A stretch of DNA of 64,000 bases from Vibrio natriegens NBRC 15636 = ATCC 14048 = DSM 759 (GTDB lineage: Bacteria; Pseudomonadota; Gammaproteobacteria; Enterobacterales; Vibrionaceae): contig NZ_CP141822.1 of the NCBI RefSeq assembly GCF_035621455.1, forward strand, positions 1,550,001 to 1,614,000. The letters run 5' to 3'. The notes beneath the pieces were generated by a model, which searched no databases, was not told where the DNA came from, and saw only the letters and a program-made list of their open reading frames with translations. Numbering within the stretch: position 1 is the first letter of the stretch; each line of letters opens with the position of its first letter. Positions 18,835-28,578 of the stretch are shown here, in pieces. Both the position numbers and the translations under genes were made by a program.

Positions 18835-18842
18835 ACAGGAGA

Positions 18843-20213
18843 TTATTGTACCGAAAAGTTCAACTGAACCTCTGGCTTTTGGTGGTGCATCCAACGTAAC
18901 CTGACGCCAAGCAACAGAGCGGCAGACGACAGGCCAACAATAAAGCCAATCCAGAAACCTTGCGCGCCCATTGGCTCAACGATCCAGTTGGTACGGCCAA
19001 GGATGTAACCCATTGGTAAACCGCAAATCCAATAAGCAACGAAAGTTCGATTAAAGATAGCGCGCATGTCTTTATACCCACGCAATGCACCTGCGGCGAT
19101 CACTTGTACGGCATCGGTAAACTGATATATCGCAGCGAGTAACAATAGTTCCATCGCCAGTTTGATAACTTCTTGGTTGCTGGTATATAACTCTGCGACA
19201 AATTCACGGAATACTACCGTTAGAAATGCCGTCACAACAGTCATCGCAGTACCAACCATGATACCAACACGCGATGCCACTCGGGCGCCTGCTACACTTT
19301 CTTCTCCAAGTTTATGCCCGACTCGAATACTAACAGCGGCACCAATACTCATTGGCAGCATGAACACAAGAGTCGAAAAGTTAATCGCGACCTGGTGAGC
19401 TGCAACAATAATTGGACCTAGAGGGGACACCAGAAGTGCAACGACTGCAAACAGTGTTACTTCAAAAAATAGCGCAGCAGCAACAGGAAAACCGAGCTTA
19501 AACAGACGAATTTGCGCTTTCAGTTGTGGTGGGTGGAATTCAGCAAAGATATTGATGTTCTTCAGTCGTTCCGACGTAACCACATAAAATAAGAGCAGCG
19601 CAAACATTATCCAGTACACGATAGTTGTTGCGACGCCACAACCAACGCCACCAAGCTCTGGCGCACCAAACTTGCCGTAAACGAAAATCCAGTTCAATGG
19701 AATGTTGAGCAATAAACCAATAAAACCGATCACCATTGCTGGTTTAGTGAGTGACATCCCATCGGTAAAACTTCTCAAAGCCTGAAACAGGAGAAAAGCC
19801 GGCACCGCTAAAATGACAGCGTGAATATAGCCTATGGTTTTTTCAGCCATCAGCGCTTCTATATCCATAAACCCGAGGATAAGTTGAGTTTGCAATAGCA
19901 CCACAATAATAGGAATGCTAACGAATAGCGCCATGGCGATACCTTGCTGAATCTCGAAAGGTATTTTTACCCGACGACCAGAGCCGTTAAGTTGTGCAAC
20001 AACAGGTACCAACGCCATTAACAAGCCAATGCCAAATAAAATCGATGGAAGCCAAATACTTGAAGCAACAGACACAGCTGCCATGTCAGTAGCACTTACG
20101 CCACCTGCCATTACCGTGTCCACAAACCCCATGCCTGTCTGAGCGACGGAAGCTATCAATACAGGGGTAGCCAATTTTATAAGACTCGACGCTTCTTCTT
20201 TATAGTGCTGCAC
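18843..20213 (-). CDS. norM: MATE multidrug efflux pump NorM
   Basis: A 456-residue, 12-helix MATE transporter that exports cationic drugs such as norfloxacin and ethidium in exchange for Na+. The N-terminal EASSLIKLATPVLIASVAQT segment followed by GMGFVDTVMAGG is essentially that of characterised Vibrio NorM. I choose GTG at 20213 because TGGAG precedes it by six bases and it gives 456 residues, the family's usual length; the open frame upstream to 20273 would add 20 residues overlapping the promoter region. It is divergent from ribE, a pairing common in Vibrio. Confidence 0.95.
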   Translation of the reverse strand: MQHYKEEASSLIKLATPVLIASVAQTGMGFVDTVMAGGVSATDMAAVSVASSIWLPSILFGIGLLMALVPVVAQLNGSGRRVKIPFEIQQGIAMALFVSIPIIVVLLQTQLILGFMDIEALMAEKTIGYIHAVILAVPAFLLFQALRSFTDGMSLTKPAMVIGFIGLLLNIPLNWIFVYGKFGAPELGGVGCGVATTIVYWIMFALLLFYVVTSERLKNINIFAEFHPPQLKAQIRLFKLGFPVAAALFFEVTLFAVVALLVSPLGPIIVAAHQVAINFSTLVFMLPMSIGAAVSIRVGHKLGEESVAGARVASRVGIMVGTAMTVVTAFLTVVFREFVAELYTSNQEVIKLAMELLLLAAIYQFTDAVQVIAAGALRGYKDMRAIFNRTFVAYWICGLPMGYILGRTNWIVEPMGAQGFWIGFIVGLSSAALLLGVRLRWMHHQKPEVQLNFSVQ

Positions 20214-20502
20214 GAAATACTCCAGGGCGCAAAGAGAGATTGAAATTGAAAGAATGAGAGAGCTCGAGAACAAAAGATGTGATGGACTGACCTAGTGGTT
20301 GATCTTAACCATGATAAGGTGGAAAAATGTCTCAGAGAGCCTCCGCGCAAATGATAAACAATTGTATCTTTATATGCCATACCTTTAACTGCATATTAAC
20401 TTGAAAACAGTTTATAGTAGTCCGATAGAAGAAAGGTAAACGCGTAGAAATAAACATCTCTCGAGCGTTGTTTAGTAGAGATCAGATAAGTAGGTATAAA
20501 CA

Positions 20503-21114
20503 ATGTTTACTGGAATAGTACAGGGCACGGCAAAGGTCGTGAAAATCGAAAAGAAAGAGCGTTTTCAAACTCATGTGATCGAGTTAGATGGCTCCCTTCT
20601 TGACGGGTTAGAGATTGGGGCATCCGTCGCACATAATGGTTGCTGTCTGACTGTCACTCAAATCGACGGGAAGCACATTAGTTTTGATTTGATGCAAGCG
20701 ACACTAGCATTAACCAATCTGGGTTTTCTCAGTGAGGGCGATAACGTCAATATCGAACGAGCGGCTAAATTTGGTGATGAAATTGGTGGTCACAATATGT
20801 CTGGTCATATTAGTTTGATGGCCACCATTGTCGACGTCATTGACACGCCAAATAACCGAACCATCTGGTTCGAGTTGCCTCAAGATTCAATGAAATACGT
20901 ATTGGCCAAAGGGTATATTGGTATCGATGGCTGTTCGTTAACAATTGGCGAGGTAGAAGACAATCGTTTCTCTGTACATCTGATTCCTGAGACGTTGCAG
21001 AGAACTATGTTTGGCGGTAGGAAAGTGACTGAACGTGTCAATATTGAGTTCGATCCACAAACTCAGGCTATTGTCGATACGGTCGAGCGTGTGCTGGCAG
21101 CGAAACAAATTTAA
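20503..21114 (+). CDS. ribE: Riboflavin synthase, alpha subunit
   Basis: A 203-residue riboflavin synthase made of two similar lumazine-binding barrels. The first begins [12 protein letters not shown] and contains [14 protein letters not shown]; the second contains [14 protein letters not shown] and HLIPETL. It catalyses dismutation of two 6,7-dimethyl-8-ribityllumazine molecules to riboflavin as a cytoplasmic trimer. The sequence is close to E. coli RibC/RibE but ~10 residues shorter at the C-terminus. The start ATG follows AGTAGG. It is not in a rib operon, and I see no FMN riboswitch in the 289-bp divergent region to norM. Confidence 0.95.
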   Translation: MFTGIVQGTAKVVKIEKKERFQTHVIELDGSLLDGLEIGASVAHNGCCLTVTQIDGKHISFDLMQATLALTNLGFLSEGDNVNIERAAKFGDEIGGHNMSGHISLMATIVDVIDTPNNRTIWFELPQDSMKYVLAKGYIGIDGCSLTIGEVEDNRFSVHLIPETLQRTMFGGRKVTERVNIEFDPQTQAIVDTVERVLAAKQI

Positions 21115-21140
21115 ATATCAGTGATATTTGCCGTGATCTA

Positions 21141-21168
21141 AAAAAGGAGCGTTATTGCTCCTTTTTAC
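21141..21168 (+). terminator. Terminator between ribE and the CPXCG gene
   Basis: The stem AAAAAGGAGC / GCTCCTTTTT has a 6-base loop. The genes are convergent, so it can act for both. Confidence 0.9.
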
Positions 21169-21176
21169 GTTTTAGT

Positions 21177-21371
21177 TTATTCGTAGTTATCGTCAATAAA
21201 CAGCTCTACTTTATCGTTCAGTTCATCCACATGCATGTTGAGATGAATGGCATGACAACAGGCAGGGCAGTCATCATAAAACTCTTGGTCACCATTACTG
21301 GCGTCTAAAGTGATTCCTATTGAGTGCCCACAATGCGGACACTTTACGTGTCTTTCAGTATAGTTTTTCAT
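21177..21371 (-). CDS. CPXCG-motif cysteine-rich small protein
   Basis: A 64-residue protein with CPHCG at residues 11-15 and CPACC at about 35-39, a paired-Cys zinc-ribbon arrangement. I recognise it as the CPXCG family, small metal-binding proteins of unknown function. The C-terminal half is acidic (DELNDKVELFIDDN). ATG at 21371 is preceded by AGGAGTTG, a strong ribosome site. Short distance to ribE is convergent, so no operon link. Confidence 0.85.
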   Translation of the reverse strand: MKNYTERHVKCPHCGHSIGITLDASNGDQEFYDDCPACCHAIHLNMHVDELNDKVELFIDDNYE

Positions 21372-21510
21372 ACAACAACTCCTCGTATTGCAGGGCTTTT
21401 AAAACAATTTATTGTGGAAGCTCAGCCCTATCACTTACTTTGTCCCAACATCGAGAGATACTTAAATATTAAGTGTAGTTGTTGCTATTTGAATCGAAAT
21501 AAGTACAAAA

Positions 21511-21548
21511 CTTGACCCCAAACTCAACACTGAATCTGGGGTCAATTT
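21511..21548. repeat. TTGACCCCA inverted repeat (REP-like or terminator)
   Basis: TTGACCCCA (21511-21519) and TGGGGTCAA (21536-21544) form a 9-bp stem with a 16-base loop inside a 230-bp gap. It can terminate the fructosamine-kinase gene on the minus strand (GTTTTGT follows). The TGGGGTCA-type core also resembles palindromes associated with REP-type transposases, though no transposase is present. Confidence 0.5.
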
Positions 21549-21602
21549 TCAGAGTGATATCACTCGTAAATTTACATTATGCAACGTTTTAAGTATTTCA
21601 AA

Positions 21603-22469
21603 TTAGACAGAAATAATTTTGTTAATTGTTAGCTGCGCTTGCTCTAAATAATGCCCGCCAAACAGGTTGCAATGGTTAAGAACATGGTAGAGATTATAAA
21701 TCTCTTTACGTTCCTGGTATCCAGGTAATAATGGCATAACTGATTCATATCCTTGATAAAATTCAGGTCTAAATCCACCGAAAAGCTCAGTCATCGCAAT
21801 GTCGCACTCTCTGTCGCCCCAGTAGCATGCAGGGTCATAGCAAATAGGTCCGACAGGTGTCACGGCAGCATTACCATTCCATAAGTCACCATGCAGTAAC
21901 GATGGCTCAGGCGTGTGATTAGACAAAAGCTGTTTCACGACGTTAACAAAGTCCTCAATATCGACCAAAGTTACGCCTTTTTCTTTCAGTAATTGTAATT
22001 GCCATCCTATGCGCTGCTCTGCAAAAAACATGCACCACTTCTTGTGCCACTGGTTAGGTTGTAGGGTTGAACCCAAATAGTTGTCGGTATCAAATCCAAA
22101 CTCTTTTTGTTCTCCCCATTGGTGTAATTGAGCAAGCTGTTGGCCAAACAAGAAGCTGTTTTGCGCATCTTCTAACGGTTTAGTTGGGAGGTAGTTAAGA
22201 ATTAAGAAAGAGTTATTTTTTGTTTTGCCGACCAGTACAACCTCTGGAACAAATACGGTTGAAGTTTCACGTAACAGATGCAGGCTTTCAGCCTCTACTT
22301 GGAACTTAGACAAAAAATCACGATCGTTTATTTTAACGAAATAGCGTTGCTCGCCATCATTGATCATATAGCTTTCATTGATATCTCCACCAGAAAGGCG
22401 AACTTTTTCGTTGATTTGATATTCAAATAACAGCGTATCAGAAAGCTGTTGCGATATTGCTTGCCACAT
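21603..22469 (-). CDS. Fructosamine kinase family protein
   Basis: A 288-residue aminoglycoside-phosphotransferase-fold kinase of the fructosamine/ketosamine-3-kinase family. N-terminal GGDINESYMI is the glycine-rich ATP loop, followed by the VKIND Lys segment. LLHGDLWNGN holds the catalytic Asp, and CYDPACYWGDRECD the metal-binding Asp. The family phosphorylates protein-bound ketosamines to remove early glycation products; ribulosamines are often preferred in bacteria. I choose ATG 22469, with GAGG seven bases upstream. The frame stays open to 22607, but that part is A/T-rich and lacks a better start. Cytoplasmic, single gene. Confidence 0.92.
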   Translation of the reverse strand: MWQAISQQLSDTLLFEYQINEKVRLSGGDINESYMINDGEQRYFVKINDRDFLSKFQVEAESLHLLRETSTVFVPEVVLVGKTKNNSFLILNYLPTKPLEDAQNSFLFGQQLAQLHQWGEQKEFGFDTDNYLGSTLQPNQWHKKWCMFFAEQRIGWQLQLLKEKGVTLVDIEDFVNVVKQLLSNHTPEPSLLHGDLWNGNAAVTPVGPICYDPACYWGDRECDIAMTELFGGFRPEFYQGYESVMPLLPGYQERKEIYNLYHVLNHCNLFGGHYLEQAQLTINKIISV

Positions 22470-22693
22470 ACAAAACCTCGCGAATCTGTTTGACCACCAA
22501 TAGTTTAGGATAAACGACGAGAAATTGGCGCGTTGCTGCGCATACTTGAACAATAAATTTATGAATCTGCTGACGAAATTTGCATAAGTGTGAATCATAT
22601 CGCTCATAAGTTTATGATTTATCGTCCTAGCAGATGGTTATATACCCACACAACATGTATTATAATTTTTTTGACTTTGGTTCCATTGATAGC

Positions 22694-23668
22694 ATGAAAG
22701 TACTGATATGTGATGACTCAGCAATCGCAAGAAAACTGATTATAAGAACAATCGTGCAAAGTTCATCAATGCAGCTGATCGAAGCCCAAGATGGGTATGA
22801 AGCACTGAAGATTCTGGCGGAACAAAATATTGACATTATGTTCCTCGATCTCACGATGCCGATTATGGACGGTTTCGAAGTTCTAAAATCCTTACCAGTA
22901 AGCCGCTACAACACCCAGATAGTGATCATCTCTGGCGATGTCCAACAAGAAGCCCAACAGCGCTGCATCGAATTAGGTGCAAAAGCATTTATTGCAAAAC
23001 CATTGTCTGAAGAGCAAGTGGCCCCGCTGTATGAGCAACTGGGAATGCAATACGCATTTAAGCCTACCGTAGAGCTCAGTCCTAAACAGCAAGTATTCGA
23101 TGATCTTTCCTCGCTTGCGAAGTTTCGAGAAGTCGCGAATGTTGCCCTAGGAAAAGGGGCCGCCATCATGGCCGATCATTTACGCGAGTTTATTCAGTTG
23201 CCAGTACCTCACGTTGGGCCATTAACATATGGAGAACTCCATATGACGCTGGTTGATGTCATTCGCCGTGATGGTTCGATTGCGGTCGCACAACGGTTTG
23301 TTGGTGGTGGTATTCATGGTGAAGCATTAGTTTGCCTCAGAGGTAAACACATCGACCAGATAGGAGAGCGGCTAGGCTTTCAACTGGAGTTCACCAGCTA
23401 TAACGAGATCATTCTTAATATCTCTAACTTGTTAGTGTCTTCGTTCTTAACGTCGTTAGGTTGCCAGTTAGATAAGCAGTTCTCGCTTCGCCAGCCGAGT
23501 ATCATCGAAACCTTACCGACTTATAGTGAGCAGCAAGGTCAAAAAGGGGAGCTTTTTACGATTGAATATACATACATGGCGGAATCACTGGACTTTGAAT
23601 GTGAAGTGCTCTTTCTGATAGACAAACCATCTGTAGAAATCATTTATGAAATCATGGAGTTAATCTGA
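22694..23668 (+). CDS. Response regulator with CheC/CheX-like output domain
   Basis: A 324-residue two-domain signalling protein. Residues 1-120 are a receiver: DD acidic pair in LICDDSAIARK, phospho-acceptor Asp in MFLDLTMPIMDG, and the conserved Lys in AFIAKPLS. The C-terminal ~190 residues resemble the CheC/CheX family, with a long helix containing NEIILNISNLLVSSF. CheC/CheX proteins dephosphorylate CheY-P or bind signalling partners, so this may be a phosphatase gated by phosphorylation. I choose ATG 22694 since the receiver begins there. Its TGA overlaps the ATG of the diguanylate cyclase gene by one base, so the two act together. No kinase is adjacent. Confidence 0.85.
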   Translation: MKVLICDDSAIARKLIIRTIVQSSSMQLIEAQDGYEALKILAEQNIDIMFLDLTMPIMDGFEVLKSLPVSRYNTQIVIISGDVQQEAQQRCIELGAKAFIAKPLSEEQVAPLYEQLGMQYAFKPTVELSPKQQVFDDLSSLAKFREVANVALGKGAAIMADHLREFIQLPVPHVGPLTYGELHMTLVDVIRRDGSIAVAQRFVGGGIHGEALVCLRGKHIDQIGERLGFQLEFTSYNEIILNISNLLVSSFLTSLGCQLDKQFSLRQPSIIETLPTYSEQQGQKGELFTIEYTYMAESLDFECEVLFLIDKPSVEIIYEIMELI

Positions 23669-24630
23669 TGTCCGAAATCACGCTGGACATGGCTGACTTT
23701 CACTGGGTCACGCAAATCTTAGACACAATGGACTCTGGCCTTATTGTGCTGGATCGCCAGTATAAGGTCTGCGTGTGGAACAGCTTTATGCAATCCTACA
23801 GCGGTGTATTGTCGCAAGAAATTCTCGGTGAGAGTCTATTCGACCACTTTGAAGACCTGCCTAGAGCTTGGCTCGAGACAAAATTAAATACATCAGCCGA
23901 CTTGGAAACTCGTTCATTTTCTAGTTGGGAAAATCGTCCATACCTTTTTAAGTTTACTAACTTTTCTCCGGTATCGAACAGCAGCACCTTTATGTATCAG
24001 GATATCGTGATCACGCCGCTGCGCTCTCTTTCCGGAGAGATAAGCCATATCGCTATCCAAATAAACGATGTGTCTGAAACGGCACGAAGCCGTATTTATC
24101 TTAAAGAAACCAATCAACACCTTTCAGAAATCAGCCGTAAAGACGGTCTTACCGGTTTGTTTAATCGCGCTTATTGGGAACAATCACTCAAAGAAGAATT
24201 TACCCAAATAAAAGTCGTTGATGGGTCCTGTTCTCTGGTTATTTTCGATATTGACCACTTTAAACAAGTTAATGATAATTTTGGTCACCCTGTTGGGGAT
24301 GAAGTGATTCGTCGAACGTCAGCTCTGTTAAGAAAAACAGCCCGAAGCAGCGACATTTGTGGTCGTTTTGGCGGGGAAGAGTTCACAGTGTTGTTAAAAA
24401 ATACCAATCAGGAACAGGCCAGTTATTTTGCAGAGCGGCTACGTAAACGCGTAGAACAAGAGACCGTGAAAGTTGAAGATTCTCTGATTAACTACACCGT
24501 CAGTATTGGCGTATGCGAATATAAGCCTCACTTTGAAAGCCATATACAATGGTTAAAAAGTGCAGACTCCGCTTTGTATCGTGCAAAAGAAAGCGGACGA
24601 AACCAAAGTTGTGTATTTGGTGACGACTAA
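23668..24630 (+). CDS. PAS-GGDEF diguanylate cyclase
   Basis: A 320-residue protein with an N-terminal PAS domain (~15-140) and a GGDEF domain (~155-318). The active-site loop is GGEEF at 235-239, a catalytically competent variant. RSSD at 226-229, five residues before it, is an intact I-site for product inhibition by c-di-GMP. It makes c-di-GMP from two GTP, promoting sessile growth in Vibrio. No signal peptide or membrane helix, so the PAS senses a cytoplasmic cue or partner. Its start overlaps the upstream receiver-CheC stop (TGATG), implying co-production and probably physical coupling. Confidence 0.93.
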   Translation: MSEITLDMADFHWVTQILDTMDSGLIVLDRQYKVCVWNSFMQSYSGVLSQEILGESLFDHFEDLPRAWLETKLNTSADLETRSFSSWENRPYLFKFTNFSPVSNSSTFMYQDIVITPLRSLSGEISHIAIQINDVSETARSRIYLKETNQHLSEISRKDGLTGLFNRAYWEQSLKEEFTQIKVVDGSCSLVIFDIDHFKQVNDNFGHPVGDEVIRRTSALLRKTARSSDICGRFGGEEFTVLLKNTNQEQASYFAERLRKRVEQETVKVEDSLINYTVSIGVCEYKPHFESHIQWLKSADSALYRAKESGRNQSCVFGDD

Positions 24631-24788
24631 ATCGAGACGAGTTTCTATATTGTTGGTTACTAGCTGTCCATTTGGCTCGTAAATACGCTTTTCTATGACA
24701 TAAGTTAGTGAAATTTCTTAGTAATGTCTTACTATTGATACAAATTGTGCACCTAGCATTCTAGTCTTGACGTTAATGGAGAAATACA

Positions 24789-25133
24789 GTGGTTGTTGAA
24801 ACGGATGGTTACCTTGCTCTTATCGAACACTTGTCGCTAAACCTTGATATCTTTACCACCGAGCGTGGTGATACAGGTTCAGAAAGTATCGAAGATGTGG
24901 TTACCGATATGGTGGCATCAAATATCATGATGATTTTTGAGCAAAACCCTGAACTTCATTCCAGTGTGCGTTTTAAGTTGTTAAAAGAAGCGGATGCCGT
25001 AGTAGAAGACTTGGGTGAAGTCCTCGCTGGAGTCTGGGGTAAGAAGGCGACCAATGAACAGATTACTTTTTTGGAAGAGTACGTCGCATTGGTGAAAAAT
25101 CTTTTTGATAACGCAGTGGCGATTTACGACTAG
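24789..25133 (+). CDS. DUF3802 family protein
   Basis: A 114-residue acidic, mainly helical protein that I recognise as DUF3802, a family of unknown function found in Vibrio and related genera (VVETDGYLALIEHLS start, EDVVTDMVASNIMMIFEQNP core). It starts with GTG at 24789; GGAG lies seven bases upstream. No signal peptide or Cys. It stands alone between the cyclase and the NlpC/P60 gene. Confidence 0.82.
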   Translation: MVVETDGYLALIEHLSLNLDIFTTERGDTGSESIEDVVTDMVASNIMMIFEQNPELHSSVRFKLLKEADAVVEDLGEVLAGVWGKKATNEQITFLEEYVALVKNLFDNAVAIYD

Positions 25134-25185
25134 AGGCTTATGTTGTTTGAATCGTGAATTCTCATCGTTCAAAGCGCTCGTGGCG

Positions 25186-25671
25186 TTACAATGTCACCCT
25201 TCTAATTTGCCAAAATTTTGATGCCCAATAGGGGTTGTCAATCCGAGAAATAATGACGCCTTTCGATGTGGACGCGTGCATAAACTGCTTGTTACCCAAA
25301 TAGATACCAACATGATATGTTGTTCTTCTGGTCTTAAAAAAGACAAGGTCCCCTTGTTTGGCTTCATTCCATCCTAATTCTACGCCTTGTTTAGATTGCT
25401 GCTTTGTCGTCCTCGGTAAAGCAAGTTGATACGCTTCCACAAAGGCCTTTTGCACAAAGGCAGAACAATCAATACCTGACTTTTGTGTCCCACCCAAGCG
25501 GTACGGAGTGCCGTGCCACTCGTTATAAAACTGCAGTAACTCCGGTTTGCTAGCCAAAGTTTTCGCAGGGGGAACTGTCACAGCCACGGCGTGCTCTGCT
25601 GGCTCAGGACCCGACGAACAAGCTGTCATAAGTGCGCTGATTATCAAAGAGAAATAAATACGACGCAAATC
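25186..25671 (-). CDS. NlpC/P60 family lipoprotein (peptidoglycan hydrolase)
   Basis: A ~161-residue C40 cysteine peptidase. The lipoprotein signal RRIYFSLIISALMTAC ends at the acylated Cys, followed by SSG (outer-membrane sorting likely). SGIDCSAFVQKAF carries the catalytic Cys and HVGIYLG the His, with a third polar residue in MHASTS. It cleaves bonds in peptidoglycan stem peptides. I choose TTG at 25671, which has AGGTGG five bases upstream and gives a clean Arg-Arg n-region; the in-frame GTG at 25677 is the alternative. Similar to E. coli Spr/NlpC in size. Monocistronic. Confidence 0.9.
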   Translation of the reverse strand, partial: DLRRIYFSLIISALMTACSSGPEPAEHAVAVTVPPAKTLASKPELLQFYNEWHGTPYRLGGTQKSGIDCSAFVQKAFVEAYQLALPRTTKQQSKQGVELGWNEAKQGDLVFFKTRRTTYHVGIYLGNKQFMHASTSKGVIISRIDNPYWASKFWQIRRVTL

Positions 25672-25817
25672 ATCCACCTACCATTCAAGTGATTAATACA
25701 TGAAATATTATTGTCACAATCAATCCATACTATTGAACGCTTATCACGGTTTTATCAACTTTATGTGATGGACACGCAGTAAAACCGTTCAAACCTAAGA
25801 AAGAATAAAAATTGATT

Positions 25818-27824
25818 ATGGCAACGCGCAAACGCTCACGCTTTTCACTCTCACTGATTCAGACGATCAGTGCAACATTTTTAACTATCATTGCACTTGT
25901 TATAGCTCTTTCTGCTTCAAGTTTCAAAGGAATGGGACAGATCGGAGAACAATTTGAAGATCTGTCTCAAAAAGCATTACCTATGGCAATGGCCAACGCC
26001 AAGTTAACCAGAAATGTTCTCGAGATCGTTAAATTGCTAAACCATGGAATGCAAGTTACCGAACCTAAAGAACTCCCTGTAATTGAATCACAAATAGAAG
26101 CGTTAGCTATTCAATCTGAGGGCTTAACGGAAAAAACCTCTGGCGTTGCGGTTTCGCTTTCAAATGAATTAAAAACCAAAGTCGAAAACTTGCACAACAT
26201 CACTCAAGCGATATTGCTAAAGCAGAAGGCAGTGATCCAGATTCAAACGGACATAAATTCTGCGGTTGGTGGGTTCCGCTACGGTCTAAGCTCTATCGGC
26301 CCGGAAATGAACCGCATCAGCTCTTTTTTGAGTGCAGACAATCCTCAATCAAGTGACGCTGCCAATCGGTTTATTGCTTCAGCAAGTTCGATGGAAAGTA
26401 CCTTTTTAATGATGCTTACGCATACTGACCTAGAAAAAGCGGAAAAAGAATACCGTGAAATGCGAAACCGAATCGCAGGGATTAACCTCGCATACTCCGA
26501 TTTCCAAGCACTGCACCCTGAAGTCAGTGACTATGCCAGTCTAACCGCGCCTTATGAAATGGTAAAAGCAGGCTTTACTGACAAAGGTATTCTGCATTTG
26601 ATTCTTGCTAAACTCGAACAAAGCGAACAACAAAGAGCGGAATTTAAACAAGCTTCCCAGCTCGCTGACGAGACGATGCTGTTACTTGATCAGGTTTCAC
26701 TCGCAGCTTCTGATTTGATTAATGAGAGAGAAAACGTCGTAAATACGACGATAAAAACCGTTAGCTTAATGGTCATTATCGCCGCTGTGGTCATCTCAAT
26801 CATTATTTTCGCAACTTTGGTTGGTTTGAGAAGCTGGACGAATCGAGGACTAAAGTCGGTCCTTAGCCGATTATCCGCACTGACCGAACACGATTTCCGG
26901 GAGAAAGCCGATGAGGTGGGACCTGAAGAACTGAAAGAGGTGGCGCGTAAACTGAATCTGGTCATTGATTCCACCTATGACTCCATCTCTACGGTGACTC
27001 GAAATTGTGAGACACTTTATCAAACGGCGGAAATCAGCCATACCGCCGCAGAGCAAACTAACGAAGGACTCAGTAAACAAAATGAAGCCTTGGTGAGTAT
27101 GGTCACTACCATTACACAGTTGGAAGCCTCGATACGAGAAATAGCCATGGTGACGAACGCTTCAGCCGAAGATGCTCTTGTGGCGACAACGCAAACCGAA
27201 AAAGGGGTTGAAGTTGTTGAACTAAATCGCGCTAGACTGGAGGCACTAGAGACGTCATTTACTATGAATGAACAGTCCATACTGGAGCTCGATGAGCGCG
27301 TGAAACAGATTCGCGAAATGGTCGATATGATCAGTGGTATTGCTGATAACACTAACTTGTTGGCCTTGAATGCTGCGATTGAAGCGGCGCGTGCAGGTGA
27401 GCAAGGGCGTGGTTTTGCGGTGGTAGCAGATGAAGTGCGTAAACTCGCCAGCGATACGTCGCAACAAACCACCAATATTCGGGCAATGATGAATGAGTTG
27501 ACGACGGCGGCAGAGCGTTCTCGACAAGCCGTGAGCGATTCCCGGGAAGAAATGACGCATGCACTAGAATCGAGTCATGAAGTTAAATTGGTATTTTCCG
27601 ACATCAATAACGCCGTTAAACTTATTCAAGAACGTGTTGAACAGATCTCTGTCGCGACAGAAGAGCAGGAGCGGGCAACCGCTGATGTGTCACAATCAAT
27701 CGCACAAATATCGGAACAAGGCGAGCAAACAAAGCTACGACTAGAATCAATGGTCGAAAGCTCGGAACAAGTGGCAGAAATTGCTGGCCATCAACAAGCT
27801 ATGCTTCATAAGTATGACTTGTAA
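25818..27824 (+). CDS. Methyl-accepting chemotaxis protein
   Basis: A 668-residue chemoreceptor. TM1 is at about residues 15-34, a ~280-residue helical periplasmic sensor domain follows, then TM2 ([20 protein letters not shown]), a HAMP domain and the cytoplasmic coiled coil. The signalling tip contains [19 protein letters not shown] followed by [15 protein letters not shown], which contacts CheA and CheW. Glutamate/glutamine pairs suitable for methylation flank it. There is no CheR-tethering pentapeptide at the C-terminus (ends HKYDL). The ligand is unknown. ATG 25818 is preferred over TTG 25812. Confidence 0.94.
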   Translation: MATRKRSRFSLSLIQTISATFLTIIALVIALSASSFKGMGQIGEQFEDLSQKALPMAMANAKLTRNVLEIVKLLNHGMQVTEPKELPVIESQIEALAIQSEGLTEKTSGVAVSLSNELKTKVENLHNITQAILLKQKAVIQIQTDINSAVGGFRYGLSSIGPEMNRISSFLSADNPQSSDAANRFIASASSMESTFLMMLTHTDLEKAEKEYREMRNRIAGINLAYSDFQALHPEVSDYASLTAPYEMVKAGFTDKGILHLILAKLEQSEQQRAEFKQASQLADETMLLLDQVSLAASDLINERENVVNTTIKTVSLMVIIAAVVISIIIFATLVGLRSWTNRGLKSVLSRLSALTEHDFREKADEVGPEELKEVARKLNLVIDSTYDSISTVTRNCETLYQTAEISHTAAEQTNEGLSKQNEALVSMVTTITQLEASIREIAMVTNASAEDALVATTQTEKGVEVVELNRARLEALETSFTMNEQSILELDERVKQIREMVDMISGIADNTNLLALNAAIEAARAGEQGRGFAVVADEVRKLASDTSQQTTNIRAMMNELTTAAERSRQAVSDSREEMTHALESSHEVKLVFSDINNAVKLIQERVEQISVATEEQERATADVSQSIAQISEQGEQTKLRLESMVESSEQVAEIAGHQQAMLHKYDL

Positions 27825-28133
27825 ATCATAAGTAAACCGACGACAAGCCAAGGCCGGGTCTATCGACGTCCTTGGCCTTTTTGTTCCCGTTTCGTATCCC
27901 AAGCATACTTACTAAGTCTTCCATGCCAAAGTTATTTGGAGATACATGCGCTCGCAGCGTGCGAATTTGATAACATGTAACTATCCTTGCAGTAGCAGCA
28001 TGTTCGTAACCGAATACATTTCCAATTACTTGGTCATGCATTAGGGCATGGTCGGTCCCAAAAATTGCCACAAAATTATAAATTGTTCGATTAGTTCTAT
28101 ATGCTCTTCGCTATTCACTAAAATAAGGAAACG
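27825..28133. other. Intergenic region after the chemoreceptor
   Basis: 309 bp. It contains the chemoreceptor terminator and, further on, the promoter region of the small membrane-protein gene. A minus-strand frame of 81 codons covers most of it but runs through the terminator, starts with GTG without a ribosome site and matches nothing I know, so I do not call it. Confidence 0.5.
27847..27882 (+). terminator. Terminator after chemoreceptor
   Basis: The arms GCCAAGG (27847-27853) and CCTTGGC (27870-27876) are followed by CTTTTT; an alternative AAGGCC/GGCCTT pairing overlaps. Confidence 0.8.
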
Positions 28134-28517
28134 ATGATGGATAAATTCGTAGTGTTTCTCTTATGCCTTTTTTTGACGATTGGCGGTGCTGTACACATTT
28201 ACGACAACATTGCCGACGGTTTATTACCTTATGATTTTGCACCGCGTTGGTTAAATATCTACTGGAGTATATTGGGCATTTTCGACCTGTTGGCAGTTTA
28301 CCTTTTGATTCGATACCGCAGGGCTGGTCTGGTATTGATGTTGGTAATCTTGTTCACCAATGTGATTTTTAACTCTCACGCACATTACTCGTTGGAAATA
28401 TTAGATAACAACACCGCTTTACAGATGAAGACGCTATTTTTAGGTTTTGCTATGGGCGTATCTATATGGCTTTGGAACGCTCGTAAGAATCGACAGTCGC
28501 GCCAGATTTTCCGGTAG
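28134..28517 (+). CDS. Small four-helix membrane protein
   Basis: A 127-residue integral membrane protein I do not recognise by family. Hydrophobic segments lie at about 4-24, 42-62, 65-85 and 98-116, with a Lys/Arg-rich C-terminal tail (NARKNRQSRQIFR) that should be cytoplasmic. ATG 28134 or the adjacent 28137 follows AAGGA. The HIYDNI and NSHAHYS segments hold the only polar residues likely to be near the membrane surface. Convergent with the sterol-desaturase-like gene; no operon partners. Confidence 0.72.
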   Translation: MMDKFVVFLLCLFLTIGGAVHIYDNIADGLLPYDFAPRWLNIYWSILGIFDLLAVYLLIRYRRAGLVLMLVILFTNVIFNSHAHYSLEILDNNTALQMKTLFLGFAMGVSIWLWNARKNRQSRQIFR

Positions 28518-28540
28518 TATCGTCATAATCAGTTTGTAAG

Positions 28541-28569
28541 GGAATGACCAAAAAAACCAGTGTCATTCC
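28541..28569. repeat. GGAATGAC / GTCATTCC inverted repeat
   Basis: 8-bp arms at 28541-28548 and 28562-28569 around a 13-base loop, between convergent genes. No T tract follows. A related palindrome with the same core lies at 53094-53128. Confidence 0.55.
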
Positions 28570-28578
28570 AAACCAACG

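Noticed and set aside
20280..20502. Possible FMN riboswitch before ribE
   Set aside because: I looked for the conserved RFN helices and junction sequences and did not see them; the region is A/T-rich with no multi-stem structure.
27826..28071. 81-codon minus-strand frame after the chemoreceptor gene
   Set aside because: It runs through the chemoreceptor terminator, starts with GTG without a ribosome site and resembles no family I know.
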